Origin: Helicobacter sp. 16-1353
GTDB taxonomy: Bacteria; Campylobacterota; Campylobacteria; Campylobacterales; Helicobacteraceae
DNA length: 64,000 nucleotides
Direction: 5' to 3'
Assembly (NCBI RefSeq): GCF_003288815.1
Contig: NZ_NHYM01000002.1
Span: 62,001-126,000, forward strand
Below are positions 44,601 through 52,361 of this stretch, in pieces. The stretch's first letter is position 1. Each line of letters starts with the position of its first letter. The notes under the pieces were generated by a model that was not told the origin of the DNA, searched no databases, and saw only the letters and a program-made list of their open reading frames with translations. The position numbers were made by a program, and so were the translations under genes.

Positions 44601-47429
44601 TTGAAAAACGCAAATCTATTGGATACTATAAAAATTATTGGAGCTAGGGAAAATAATCTAAAAAATATTAATTTAGAGATTCCAAAAAATAAACTTGTGG
44701 TTTTCACTGGCTTAAGTGGGAGTGGCAAAAGCACATTAGCATTTGATACGCTCTATGCTGAGGGACAAAGACGATATTTAGAATCACTCTCAAGCTACGC
44801 AAGGCAGTTTTTAGATAAAGTCGGCAAACCAGATGTTGACAAAATAGAGGGTTTAACTCCAGCCATAGCCATAGACCAAAAAACCACAAGCAAAAATCCC
44901 CGCTCAACAGTTGGCACTATAACAGAAATCTATGATTATTTAAGATTATTATATGCAAGAGTTGGGAGGCAACACTGCCATTTATGCGGAAAACCAATCT
45001 CACATATGAGTAGTAGCGATATTATTGAGCAGATTCTACATCTTGATGTTGGCACAAAAATAATTATACTTTCTCCAATATTCAAGGAAAAGAAAGGGGC
45101 ATTTCACGATATATTAGAATCCTTACGACAAAAGGGATATTTAAGAGTTATGATTGATGGGGTGTTATGTAGGCTTGATGAAAAAATAGAGCTATCAAAA
45201 ACAAAAAAACATACATTAAAAATAGTGGTAGATAGGGTTATTATCAATGAAGAAAATAAATCACGAATAGCCCACGCAATTGAAAAAGCACTCAAAGAAT
45301 CCTATGGCGAGATTGAAATCCTAAAAAATGATGAAAAAACGCCATTGCATTATAGTGAGCATTTTGCGTGTTTTGATTGTAAGGTTAGCTTTGATGAATT
45401 AGAGCCATTAAGCTTTTCATTCAACTCCCCAAAAGGTGCTTGTCCTAGCTGTAATGGACTTGGCATGAATTACAGAATTGATATTAAAAAAGTTATTAAT
45501 CCGCATTTACCGCTTATAAAAGGTGGCATAAAAATAATATATGGTTTTAATAAAAGTTATTATAATGAGCTATTTAAGGGATTTGCAAAAAGTATAAAAA
45601 TAGATATAAATGATAGTTTTGAGAATCTAAATGAACAGCAACAAAAATTAATACTTTATGGAAGCCAAAAAGAATTTAAAGTGGAGTGGAAAACTAGCTC
45701 TATTACCAGAACTTGGGAAGGTGTGCTAAAACTAGCATATGATATGTTTAAAGATGATAGAGATGGTTTGAGTGATTATATGAGTGAAAAAATTTGCGAT
45801 GTATGCAAGGGAAATAGGCTAAAATTGGAATCCTTGAGCGTTAAAGTGGCAAATTATGGCATTGGCGAGATTGTGAATCTACCTATTGAAAATGTTTACA
45901 AGATATTTAATAATGAAAAAAACTTCGCATATCTAACAAAACAACAACAATTCATAGCACAAAGTATATTAAAAGAAATAAGAGAAAGGCTATATTTTTT
46001 ATATGATGTTGGGCTTGGATATTTAAGTCTTGGACGAGATAGTAGAACAATAAGTGGCGGAGAAAATCAAAGAATTAGAATCGCCTCCCAGATTGGAAGT
46101 GGATTAACAGGGGTTTTATATGTATTAGATGAGCCAAGTATTGGATTACACGAAAGAGATACATTAAAACTTATAAAAACGCTACAAAATCTACAAAACA
46201 AGGGAAATACACTTGTAGTCGTAGAACACGATAAAGAAACCATCAAAAATGCAGATTTTATCGTAGATATAGGACCTAGTGCTGGAAATTTGGGCGGAGA
46301 AGTTATATTTAGTGGCAATATAAAAGAAATGATGAAATCAAATACATTAACAGCAGAATATATAAAGGGAAGCAAAAAAATTGAATATTTTTATAGACGC
46401 AAACAGGAAAAATGGCTTACCATAAAAAATATCAATATCAATAATATCAAGAATCTTGATGTTAGGATTCCGCTACTAAACTTCGTATGTTTTACTGGTG
46501 TAAGTGGAAGTGGTAAAAGCTCCATTGTGCTTCAAACCTTATTACCAAATGCAAAAGAAATGCTAAATAACGCAAGAAAAATCAATAAAATCGATAATGT
46601 AGCAATAGAGGGCTTAGAGGAATTAGACAAGGTAATCTATCTAGACCAAAGCCCGATTGGTAGAACACCAAGAAGTAATCCTGCGACTTATACAGGGATT
46701 ATGGATAATATAAGGGATATTTTTTCGCAAACAAAAGAAGCTAAAATTCGCGGTTATAATATAGGTAGATTCAGTTTTAATGTAAAAGGTGGTAGATGTG
46801 AGAGATGCTTTGGTGAGGGTGAAATTAAGATTGAAATGCACTTTTTGCCAGATATAATGGTGAAATGTGATATTTGTAAAGGTAGAAAATATAACGAACA
46901 AACACTAGAAATACTCTATAATGGAAAAAATATAGCAGATGTATTAGATATGAGCGTAGATGAAGCAATAGAATTTTTTGCAAAAATACCAAAAATAGCA
47001 CAAAAACTAAAAACCCTACAAGATATTGGGATAGGCTATCTTAAGCTAGGACAAAATGCACTAAGTCTTAGTGGTGGGGAGGCACAAAGGATAAAAATCG
47101 CTAAAGAATTATGTAAAAATGACACAGGTAAAACACTATATGTATTAGATGAACCAACCACAGGATTGCATTTTGATGATATAAATAAATTAATGAAAGT
47201 TTTACATCACCTAACTAGTCTTGGCAATAGTATCATAGTAATAGAGCATAATTTAGATGTTATAAAAAATGCAGATTATATTATAGATATAGGACCAGAG
47301 GGCGGGGATAAAGGCGGGAAAATAGTGGATTGTGGCACTCCAGAAGAGATAGTAAAAAATGCTAAAAAATCTAAAAGCTACACAGCAAAATTTCTAGCAA
47401 ATGAATTAAAAAAACAAAAAGATTCGTAG
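44601..47429 (+). CDS. uvrA: Excinuclease ABC subunit A
   Basis: DNA-damage sensor of nucleotide excision repair. It has two ABC ATPase modules: Walker A FTGLSGSGKSTLAFDTLYAE and FTGVSGSGKSSIVLQTLLPN, signatures ISGGENQRIRIASQIGSG and LSGGEAQRIKIAKELC, plus zinc-binding CxxC pairs (CHLCGKP, CPSCNG, CDVCKG, CERCFGEG, CDICKG). Start choice: TTG 44601 has GGAG six bases upstream, giving 942 residues; the longer ORF from TTG 44589 would place that ribosome site inside the gene. Complete. Confidence 0.97.
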   Translation: MKNANLLDTIKIIGARENNLKNINLEIPKNKLVVFTGLSGSGKSTLAFDTLYAEGQRRYLESLSSYARQFLDKVGKPDVDKIEGLTPAIAIDQKTTSKNPRSTVGTITEIYDYLRLLYARVGRQHCHLCGKPISHMSSSDIIEQILHLDVGTKIIILSPIFKEKKGAFHDILESLRQKGYLRVMIDGVLCRLDEKIELSKTKKHTLKIVVDRVIINEENKSRIAHAIEKALKESYGEIEILKNDEKTPLHYSEHFACFDCKVSFDELEPLSFSFNSPKGACPSCNGLGMNYRIDIKKVINPHLPLIKGGIKIIYGFNKSYYNELFKGFAKSIKIDINDSFENLNEQQQKLILYGSQKEFKVEWKTSSITRTWEGVLKLAYDMFKDDRDGLSDYMSEKICDVCKGNRLKLESLSVKVANYGIGEIVNLPIENVYKIFNNEKNFAYLTKQQQFIAQSILKEIRERLYFLYDVGLGYLSLGRDSRTISGGENQRIRIASQIGSGLTGVLYVLDEPSIGLHERDTLKLIKTLQNLQNKGNTLVVVEHDKETIKNADFIVDIGPSAGNLGGEVIFSGNIKEMMKSNTLTAEYIKGSKKIEYFYRRKQEKWLTIKNININNIKNLDVRIPLLNFVCFTGVSGSGKSSIVLQTLLPNAKEMLNNARKINKIDNVAIEGLEELDKVIYLDQSPIGRTPRSNPATYTGIMDNIRDIFSQTKEAKIRGYNIGRFSFNVKGGRCERCFGEGEIKIEMHFLPDIMVKCDICKGRKYNEQTLEILYNGKNIADVLDMSVDEAIEFFAKIPKIAQKLKTLQDIGIGYLKLGQNALSLSGGEAQRIKIAKELCKNDTGKTLYVLDEPTTGLHFDDINKLMKVLHHLTSLGNSIIVIEHNLDVIKNADYIIDIGPEGGDKGGKIVDCGTPEEIVKNAKKSKSYTAKFLANELKKQKDS

Positions 47430-47455
47430 AATCTTAAGGCTAAATTTAGGATTCT
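47428..47455 (+). terminator. Putative terminator after uvrA
   Basis: AGAATCTTA (47428-47436) can pair with TAGGATTCT (47447-47455) through a ten-base loop, beginning in the uvrA stop codon. The following TATTGACTT is only weakly T-rich. Plausible, not certain. Confidence 0.35.
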
Positions 47456-47484
47456 TATTGACTTAGATTTATAAAATTATCACA

Positions 47485-49116
47485 TTAAAAAATATCTATA
47501 ATCTCATAAATCTTATTTCTTAGCTTCTCGCCTCTTGTTTCTATGGCTTCCTTATTCCAAGTATCCGCATTTAAAATATCTCTTGTAATTATAAATGCGG
47601 TTGTTTTGTCGTCTCTATTTGCATATACTTCCTTTTTGGTTTCAAAGGAATCATTTGAGGCTTGAATATTCTTTTTGGAATACGATAGCGTTAGATTCCC
47701 CAAAGAATGCGTAAGTTTCTTTTTATCATCATCGCTAAAATGATTAAATTGCTCCCACACTCCAGCCTTTGGATTCTGTGGTAAGATATGCTCTAAATGC
47801 AATTTATTTGATATTTCTATAAAATCCCTTTTCTCCGCATCGCTTGAAAAATATTCCGCCAATAGCAGAATCTGCTTTATCCATTTATCGCTGTCACTAC
47901 ATTCCTCAAGGCGACTTTTAAACTCTTTAGCCCTTTTCTCATCTAAATTTTTTATCATCATATTTTTTATGTCGTCTATTTGGGCTTTTTCTTTGATTTT
48001 CTTTATGATATTTACGGAAGTTTGCTTAAATTGATTTGAAGTATTTCCAGCGATTAAATGCTGATAGTAATACGCCACAAGATGTTTTAACAAGCTATCA
48101 AATTCGCCATATTTCTCAAACTTCGCACCGCACACAATGCTAATCCAATATATCTCATTTGGCAAGTATTTTAGGCAGTAAATATATGTATTATCGCTGT
48201 CTAATATGCCCTTATAGATTTTTGCAAATCCCTTAATTTCATCTATGATTTTCATAGAATCCATATCTTTAAAAACTTTTAATAATTCCTCATCATATCG
48301 CTTTCTTGGAATCTCCCCAAGTTTATAATATGTGTATGTGGTAAGCATGGAATCTAATCTGTTTTCTAGGTCGCGCTCAATTTCTTGCCATTCTGTTTTA
48401 AAACTATTTCTATCCTCTTTAGTCGTCAGTTTTTGCATCAACCTTGCTTTTAAAATATCGCTTGGTCTTAGTGGCAATCCCCTAGTGTTTATAATCTCAA
48501 AGATTCTTATTGCGCTATCTTCATTTTGACAAATAATAACTGTTAAAACAACGCTTGTATAAAGCCATTCTACAAATTCATTGATGGAATTTTCGTTTAT
48601 AGATTTACTCAAATCTTTCTTCAAAAACTCCTTTATAATTTTTGCGTTTGTCGCATATTTATTCTTGTCAGCATTTTCTTTAATGCCCCCATCTACCACT
48701 TTTTTATAATCCAAGTGATACCGCTCATCGGTTAGAAATCTAAGCCTTTCTTCCTTTTCACCATATCTATTTTTCAAAGAATCTAAGATATACTCTTTCG
48801 CCTTGCCCTCTAAATTTTTCTCATATAAATCCCTAATCACACAAGCCAAAAGGCTAAATGTAGTAAGCCTCTGCTGTCCGTCAATCACATCAAATATCTG
48901 CCTATCTTTGTATATTTTTTTGACAACTAACACCAATGAGCCACAAAAATAATCCTCATCGTAAGCATTTACATAAGCAGATTCTAAATCGCTTAATAAA
49001 CTCTCTACATGCTCCTTATCCCACGAATATGGTCGCTGATAATCTGGAACTTGATAAAATCGCTTATCATCAAATATCTCGCTTAATTGTTCGCTTTCTG
49101 CTTTGATTTTTTCCAT
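47485..49116 (-). CDS. GmrSD-like DUF262/DUF1524 protein (gene A)
   Basis: A 543-residue protein with an N-terminal DUF262 domain: QVPDYQRPYSWD (22-33) and the ParB/Srx-like nucleotide motif DVIDGQQRLTTF (76-87). The C-terminal DUF1524 domain has an HNH-type centre: HLEHILPQNPK (440-450), HSLGNLTLSYSKKNIQASN, and the closing WNKEAIETRGEKL. GmrSD and related proteins cut modified (glucosylated or hydroxymethylated) phage DNA in an NTP-dependent way, so an anti-phage role is likely. It has AAGGAG before the ATG and, about 75 bases upstream, a poly-G tract joined to TATAAC. Complete. Confidence 0.85.
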   Translation of the reverse strand: MEKIKAESEQLSEIFDDKRFYQVPDYQRPYSWDKEHVESLLSDLESAYVNAYDEDYFCGSLVLVVKKIYKDRQIFDVIDGQQRLTTFSLLACVIRDLYEKNLEGKAKEYILDSLKNRYGEKEERLRFLTDERYHLDYKKVVDGGIKENADKNKYATNAKIIKEFLKKDLSKSINENSINEFVEWLYTSVVLTVIICQNEDSAIRIFEIINTRGLPLRPSDILKARLMQKLTTKEDRNSFKTEWQEIERDLENRLDSMLTTYTYYKLGEIPRKRYDEELLKVFKDMDSMKIIDEIKGFAKIYKGILDSDNTYIYCLKYLPNEIYWISIVCGAKFEKYGEFDSLLKHLVAYYYQHLIAGNTSNQFKQTSVNIIKKIKEKAQIDDIKNMMIKNLDEKRAKEFKSRLEECSDSDKWIKQILLLAEYFSSDAEKRDFIEISNKLHLEHILPQNPKAGVWEQFNHFSDDDKKKLTHSLGNLTLSYSKKNIQASNDSFETKKEVYANRDDKTTAFIITRDILNADTWNKEAIETRGEKLRNKIYEIIDIF

Positions 49117-49183
49117 GTTTTCTCCTTATATTTAGATTCTTGGTTTTAAGCTTTAGATTTTTAAATTTTCATTTTAAGACATC

Positions 49184-49217
49184 GTTATACCCCCCCCCAT
49201 TAAGGAAATATTAGAAA
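49184..49217 (-). promoter_or_regulatory. Poly-G promoter cassette of DUF262 gene A
   Basis: On the minus strand: TAATATTTCCTTAAT, then G9 (49190-49198), then TATAACGATG. TATAAC fits a -10 box, with the G tract filling the place between -35 and -10. The upstream part is nearly the same as in the cassette at 52154-52190. Slippage would change spacer length and promoter strength. The gene starts 67 bases further on. Confidence 0.6.
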
Positions 49218-49239
49218 CTACTTAAAATAATCTTAAATT

Positions 49240-49380
49240 AAATCTTAGAAAAAGAATCTTACGAGTTTGCAAAAAAGTTTGATGGAAAAATGTATAGAAA
49301 GTTTTGCGGAATATCGCCACCAAAATATAATAAAAAAGGCTTGGTGGGGTTTTGGAAAGTTTTATGCGATTTATAAAATC
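49240..49380 (+). other. Possible coding remnant in the 49117-49641 intergenic region
   Basis: The plus strand has a start-less open stretch (49240-49380) with protein-like composition, including FDGKMYRKFCGISPPKYNKK. No start codon or ribosome site. It could be a relic of a lost gene. Apart from this, the poly-G promoter and the frameshifted minus-strand fragment, the interval holds nothing I recognise. Confidence 0.2.
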
Positions 49381-49442
49381 TATCGCTAGTTGTGGGAAAA
49401 TTAGGAGTTTATGGGATATTGCTAGAATCTCAAGCATAGAAT

Positions 49443-49630
49443 CTAATGTCGAGATTCTTGTAAAAACGCATTTTTACCATCGAACAACACTTTTGTAGCT
49501 TGGCTATTATAATCAAAATCTATGTAGTATAAAAAGCTAGAATATCCCTACTGCTTAAATAAAGCGAATCTTGTAAATTGTCTAAAACTTGGGAAGTGGT
49601 AGAATCTGCTTTGGATTGTTTAAATTGCAT
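49443..49630 (-). pseudogene. Small frameshifted gene fragment
   Basis: ATG 49630 starts MQFKQSKADSTTSQVLDNLQ and stops after 36 residues. In another frame the sequence goes on as SFLYYIDFDYNSQATKVLFD to a stop at 49443, which looks like natural protein. A one-base loss near the middle would explain it. It lies 11 bases after the YwqK-repeat gene. No family recognised; gene status is tentative. Confidence 0.3.
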
Positions 49631-49641
49631 ATACCCAATCC

Positions 49642-50127
49642 TTATCGTCCTCGTATGTCGTCCTCATCTATAACATAATACCCATCTTTATCTATCATAC
49701 ACCCATCTTCATATAGATATTCGACACTAAAACTCCCATCTTTATACCACTCTTTTACTATGCCGTGTCGTTCGCCATTTTTATATGGAGTTTCACTCTT
49801 AAGATTCCCATTTTCATACCACAACTTTTCCATACTAAGTATGCCATTTTCGTATATACACTCTCTCACGAGTTTCCCGCTTTTATGCCACTCCTTTTCC
49901 GTGCCATATGTTCTGCCATTTTTGTATGGAACCTCTTTCCAAAGATTCCCATTGTCATAATACCACTTTTCTACGCCTTGCTCTTCGTTATATTCATATG
50001 TCGTCTCTCTCCTAAGATTTCCATTTTTATAATATTCCTTTGCTATGCCGTGTATTTTGCCATTTTCATATGGAATCTCGCTCTTTAGGTTTCCATTTTC
50101 ATAATATTCCTTTTCTATGGTTGCCAT
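49642..50127 (-). CDS. YwqK/MORN-like repeat protein
   Basis: A 161-residue protein made of about six repeats of 23-25 residues, each of the form (Y/W)YxNGNLxxExPYxNGxxxGxxKE (for example YYENGNLKSEIPYENGKIHG, WYENGNLKSETPYKNGERHG). No signal peptide. Such repeats occur in proteins annotated as YwqK-family antitoxins and in many Fusobacteria and Helicobacter proteins of unknown role. It has AAGGAGG before the ATG. Position between two DUF262 genes suggests an accessory or immunity protein, but repeat proteins of this type are common and no partner is proven. Confidence 0.75.
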   Translation of the reverse strand: MATIEKEYYENGNLKSEIPYENGKIHGIAKEYYKNGNLRRETTYEYNEEQGVEKWYYDNGNLWKEVPYKNGRTYGTEKEWHKSGKLVRECIYENGILSMEKLWYENGNLKSETPYKNGERHGIVKEWYKDGSFSVEYLYEDGCMIDKDGYYVIDEDDIRGR

Positions 50128-50198
50128 ATTTCCTCCTTGTTTTAAATCTAATGCTATTATTTAAACGATTAAAAATTACTTCAAAAACTCGTGGAAAA

Positions 50199-50276
50199 TC
50201 ACACATTTTCGCTAAACCATTCATAAAGTCGATTGAAAATCTCATTTTCTCTATTCTCTATATCCTCTTTAAGTCA
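50199..50276 (-). other. In-frame TGA and lost C-terminal helix of DUF262 gene B
   Basis: TGA at 50274-50276 (complement) interrupts KYPKDD and LKEDIENREN; the frame then stays open for 24 codons to a TGA at 50199-50201. The piece matches the closing W-x-x-x-x-I-x-x-R pattern seen intact in gene A (WNKEAIETRGEKL). Confidence 0.6.
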
Positions 50277-51875
50277 GTCATCTTTTGGATATTTCGCCAA
50301 CTCATTTGCTTCAAGGAATTTAGAATTTTTATATTTCTCTTTTTTCTTGCCAAAGTAGCCATTCCCAGCTTCGATATTTATCTGTTTTTCTAGCCACATT
50401 TTATTGCCAAGCGATTCTAGCTTTTCTTTTGCACTATCTTTATCCCAGCCGTTATAATTTGTATTCTGCCATTTGCGTGGGAAAATATGCTCGACTTCCC
50501 CCGCCAATATATCTTGGTCTTGGAATTTTAGATACATATTTAGCGATATTAGAGCATTTTGCAACTTAGATGGTGAGAGCAAATTTTTCTTAAAATTTTC
50601 TTTATCTTCTAATATCTTTTTGGCACTATCGCCAAAATCTAACTTCCCATTTTTATATAAGTTCGTATAAGCCTTAAAAACTATGGGCTTTATCGTATTT
50701 ACTGCCTTGCTATCGATAAAAACCACGAATAAATTGGCGATACTTTGTTGCAAAAGTGGCAAAATCCTAGAATCGCTAAAATAATCCTTGTCCTTAAAAT
50801 AAAAGTAAATCGCACTATTTAGATAGTAGTGATATTCGTTTGGGTAGTCTGCCAAAATATCGAAAAACTGATTTGCTCTAAGGCTTAATTTGTCGTCATA
50901 TTTATCCCCCCAAAATTTCACCAAATCGCTTATGTCCTCCATTAGCTCTGCAGATTTTAACGCTTCCACATTATTTTTTAGAAAGAATGTCCTAAGTGCA
51001 ATTTCCTTAGAAGTATCATTATTTTTCGCTCTTAAAACATGCATATACTGCCTAAAATACCACTCAATATTTTCGACATTTTCCTCAATCTCCTGCCATT
51101 GTTTTATGAAGTCCTTCCTAGAATCTGCCTTTGTAAAGCCATAAACTTTACTTTTAATAATATCAGAATCTCCCAGCGGAAGCCCCCTATCATTTAGCGT
51201 TTGGAAAATCCTAAGTGCGGAATCCTCGCTCTTACATTCAATAGGCATAATGATTAGATTATTTAAAACCACCTTACAAAATTCTCCAAACGAATCCGGA
51301 TTTTGAGTCAAAAAATCATCTATTTTTCCCCTAAAAAATTGAAAGTTTTTGGCATAGAGTGAGTTTTGCTTATTATCCAAAGTGCAATCCTCGCTTAAAA
51401 TTTTTTCTAACTCCGTTAAACCCTCATCTAAAATCACCTTGCTTTTTAGGTGTGTTTTAGTAAATTCCAGCTCCTCGCTCCCCTCATCATAGCACCAAAT
51501 ACATTTGCCAAAAAGCTTGGCGTAACCTTTCGTGTTTTCATTGGTGTAATTGCCCCCTGTGGCTTTTTCATAAAGTGCACGAAAAAGCAAGTTTAAGGTG
51601 GTGATTCTCTGCTGTCCATCGATGATTTCTAGCACATTTTTATTATCCTCACTGCTAAATCCCACAATGCTCCCTAGATAATATTCGTTTTTTTCTTGGG
51701 AATTTTGTGCGTTTGTTTGTCGCACCTCTCCAAAAAAATCTAAAATATCCTCCCACAGCGTTTGACACTGCTCTTTATCCCAGCGATATTGTCGCTGATA
51801 CTCAGGGATTAGAAACTCCCTCCCAGAACTTAGAAAATCCTTAATGCTTTTAGGGTCAACATTCATGTCTGCCAT
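50274..51875 (-). CDS. GmrSD-like DUF262/DUF1524 protein (gene B), ending at an early TGA
   Basis: A 533-residue protein with DUF262 motifs FLIPEYQRQYRWDKEQ (21-36) and EIIDGQQRITTL (83-94), and the DUF1524 HNH-like part EVEHIFPRKW (about 460) with ESLGNKMWLEKQINIEAGN. Related to gene A by domain plan but clearly diverged. The frame stops at TGA 50274-50276, yet the next 24 codons in the same frame give LKEDIENRENEIFNRLYEWF, the normal last helix of the family. So a short C-terminal piece is lost or read through. It has its own TATAAT promoter. Probable role: cleavage of modified phage DNA. Confidence 0.82.
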   Translation of the reverse strand: MADMNVDPKSIKDFLSSGREFLIPEYQRQYRWDKEQCQTLWEDILDFFGEVRQTNAQNSQEKNEYYLGSIVGFSSEDNKNVLEIIDGQQRITTLNLLFRALYEKATGGNYTNENTKGYAKLFGKCIWCYDEGSEELEFTKTHLKSKVILDEGLTELEKILSEDCTLDNKQNSLYAKNFQFFRGKIDDFLTQNPDSFGEFCKVVLNNLIIMPIECKSEDSALRIFQTLNDRGLPLGDSDIIKSKVYGFTKADSRKDFIKQWQEIEENVENIEWYFRQYMHVLRAKNNDTSKEIALRTFFLKNNVEALKSAELMEDISDLVKFWGDKYDDKLSLRANQFFDILADYPNEYHYYLNSAIYFYFKDKDYFSDSRILPLLQQSIANLFVVFIDSKAVNTIKPIVFKAYTNLYKNGKLDFGDSAKKILEDKENFKKNLLSPSKLQNALISLNMYLKFQDQDILAGEVEHIFPRKWQNTNYNGWDKDSAKEKLESLGNKMWLEKQINIEAGNGYFGKKKEKYKNSKFLEANELAKYPKDD

Positions 51876-51904
51876 CTTTTCTCCTTTAAATTTTTATTTG
51901 CGAT

Positions 51905-51910
51905 ATTATA
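51905..51910 (-). promoter_or_regulatory. -10 box of DUF262 gene B
   Basis: Minus strand reads GCGTTATAATATCG, 29 bases before the ATG at 51875, which has AAAGGAG as ribosome site. No poly-G tract lies beside it, unlike the promoters for gene A and the DUF262 fragment. Confidence 0.5.
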
Positions 51911-51981
51911 ACGCTTTCCACACCACAACCTAAGATTCTTAAGCGACTTTATCTCTAAAATAAGCTAGAATCCTAGATTTT

Positions 51982-52000
51982 AAAATTGCGAAGCAATTTT
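51982..52000 (-). terminator. Hairpin after the DUF262 fragment
   Basis: A perfect eight-base-pair inverted repeat, AAAATTGC-TTC-GCAATTTT on the minus strand, three bases past the stop of the DUF262 fragment and about 72 bases before the gene B -10 box. Its AT-rich stem and T-run fit a weak intrinsic terminator. Confidence 0.4.
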
Positions 52001-52002
52001 TG

Positions 52003-52125
52003 TTAACTTCTCAAATCCTCCCATAAATCACGGAAATTTTTCTCTCCCCACGCATAATCCCGCTGATATTGTGGAATGCTAAGCCAATTTACGCCAAAAA
52101 TCTCACTAATCTTTTTTTGTGCCAT
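52003..52125 (-). pseudogene. Truncated DUF262 gene (N-terminal 40 residues)
   Basis: ATG 52125 with a strong ribosome site (TTAAGGAGAG) opens MAQKKISEIFGVNWLSIPQY and continues with QRDYAWGEKNFRDLWEDL before a TAA. This is the DUF262 N-terminus (QYQRxYxW pattern), as in genes A and B, but nothing else of the protein follows. It keeps an intact poly-G/TATAAT promoter. It is either the relic of a third gene or a short peptide still made. Confidence 0.7.
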
Positions 52126-52153
52126 TTCTCTCTCCTTAATTTTAATTTATAGT

Positions 52154-52190
52154 ATTATAACCCCCCCCCTCCCCTTAAGGAAATATTATA
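52154..52190 (-). promoter_or_regulatory. Poly-G promoter cassette of the DUF262 fragment
   Basis: Minus strand: TTATAATATTTCCTTAAGGGGA, G9 (52161-52169), T, then TATAAT (complement of 52154-52159). The last is a consensus -10 box directly after the tract, 29 bases before the fragment's ATG. The 17 bases upstream share all but two with the gene A cassette. Confidence 0.6.
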
Positions 52191-52259
52191 AAATCTAGAA
52201 TCTCTAAATCTTGGGCGATTTTAGATTCTATATTCCACATAAAAATCCAAATATAAATT

Positions 52260-52274
52260 TAATAATCATTCTTA
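52260..52274 (+). promoter_or_regulatory. Putative Fur box upstream of the TonB-dependent receptor
   Basis: TAATAATCATTCTTA differs at one position from the palindrome TAATAATNATTATTA reported for H. pylori Fur. It stands 88 bases before the receptor ATG in an AT-rich promoter region. Iron repression of the receptor follows by inference. Confidence 0.5.
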
Positions 52275-52361
52275 ATTTTATTTTAATATTAATTTTGATA
52301 TTTTCATTTTTTCAAAATACTTCAATATTTTTAATATTTACTAAATTTTTAAGGATTCTAT

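Noticed and set aside
49760-50088. Plus-strand ORFs opposite the YwqK-repeat gene
   Set aside because: Repetitive shadow frames of the repeat protein; the minus-strand frame has clear repeats and AAGGAGG.
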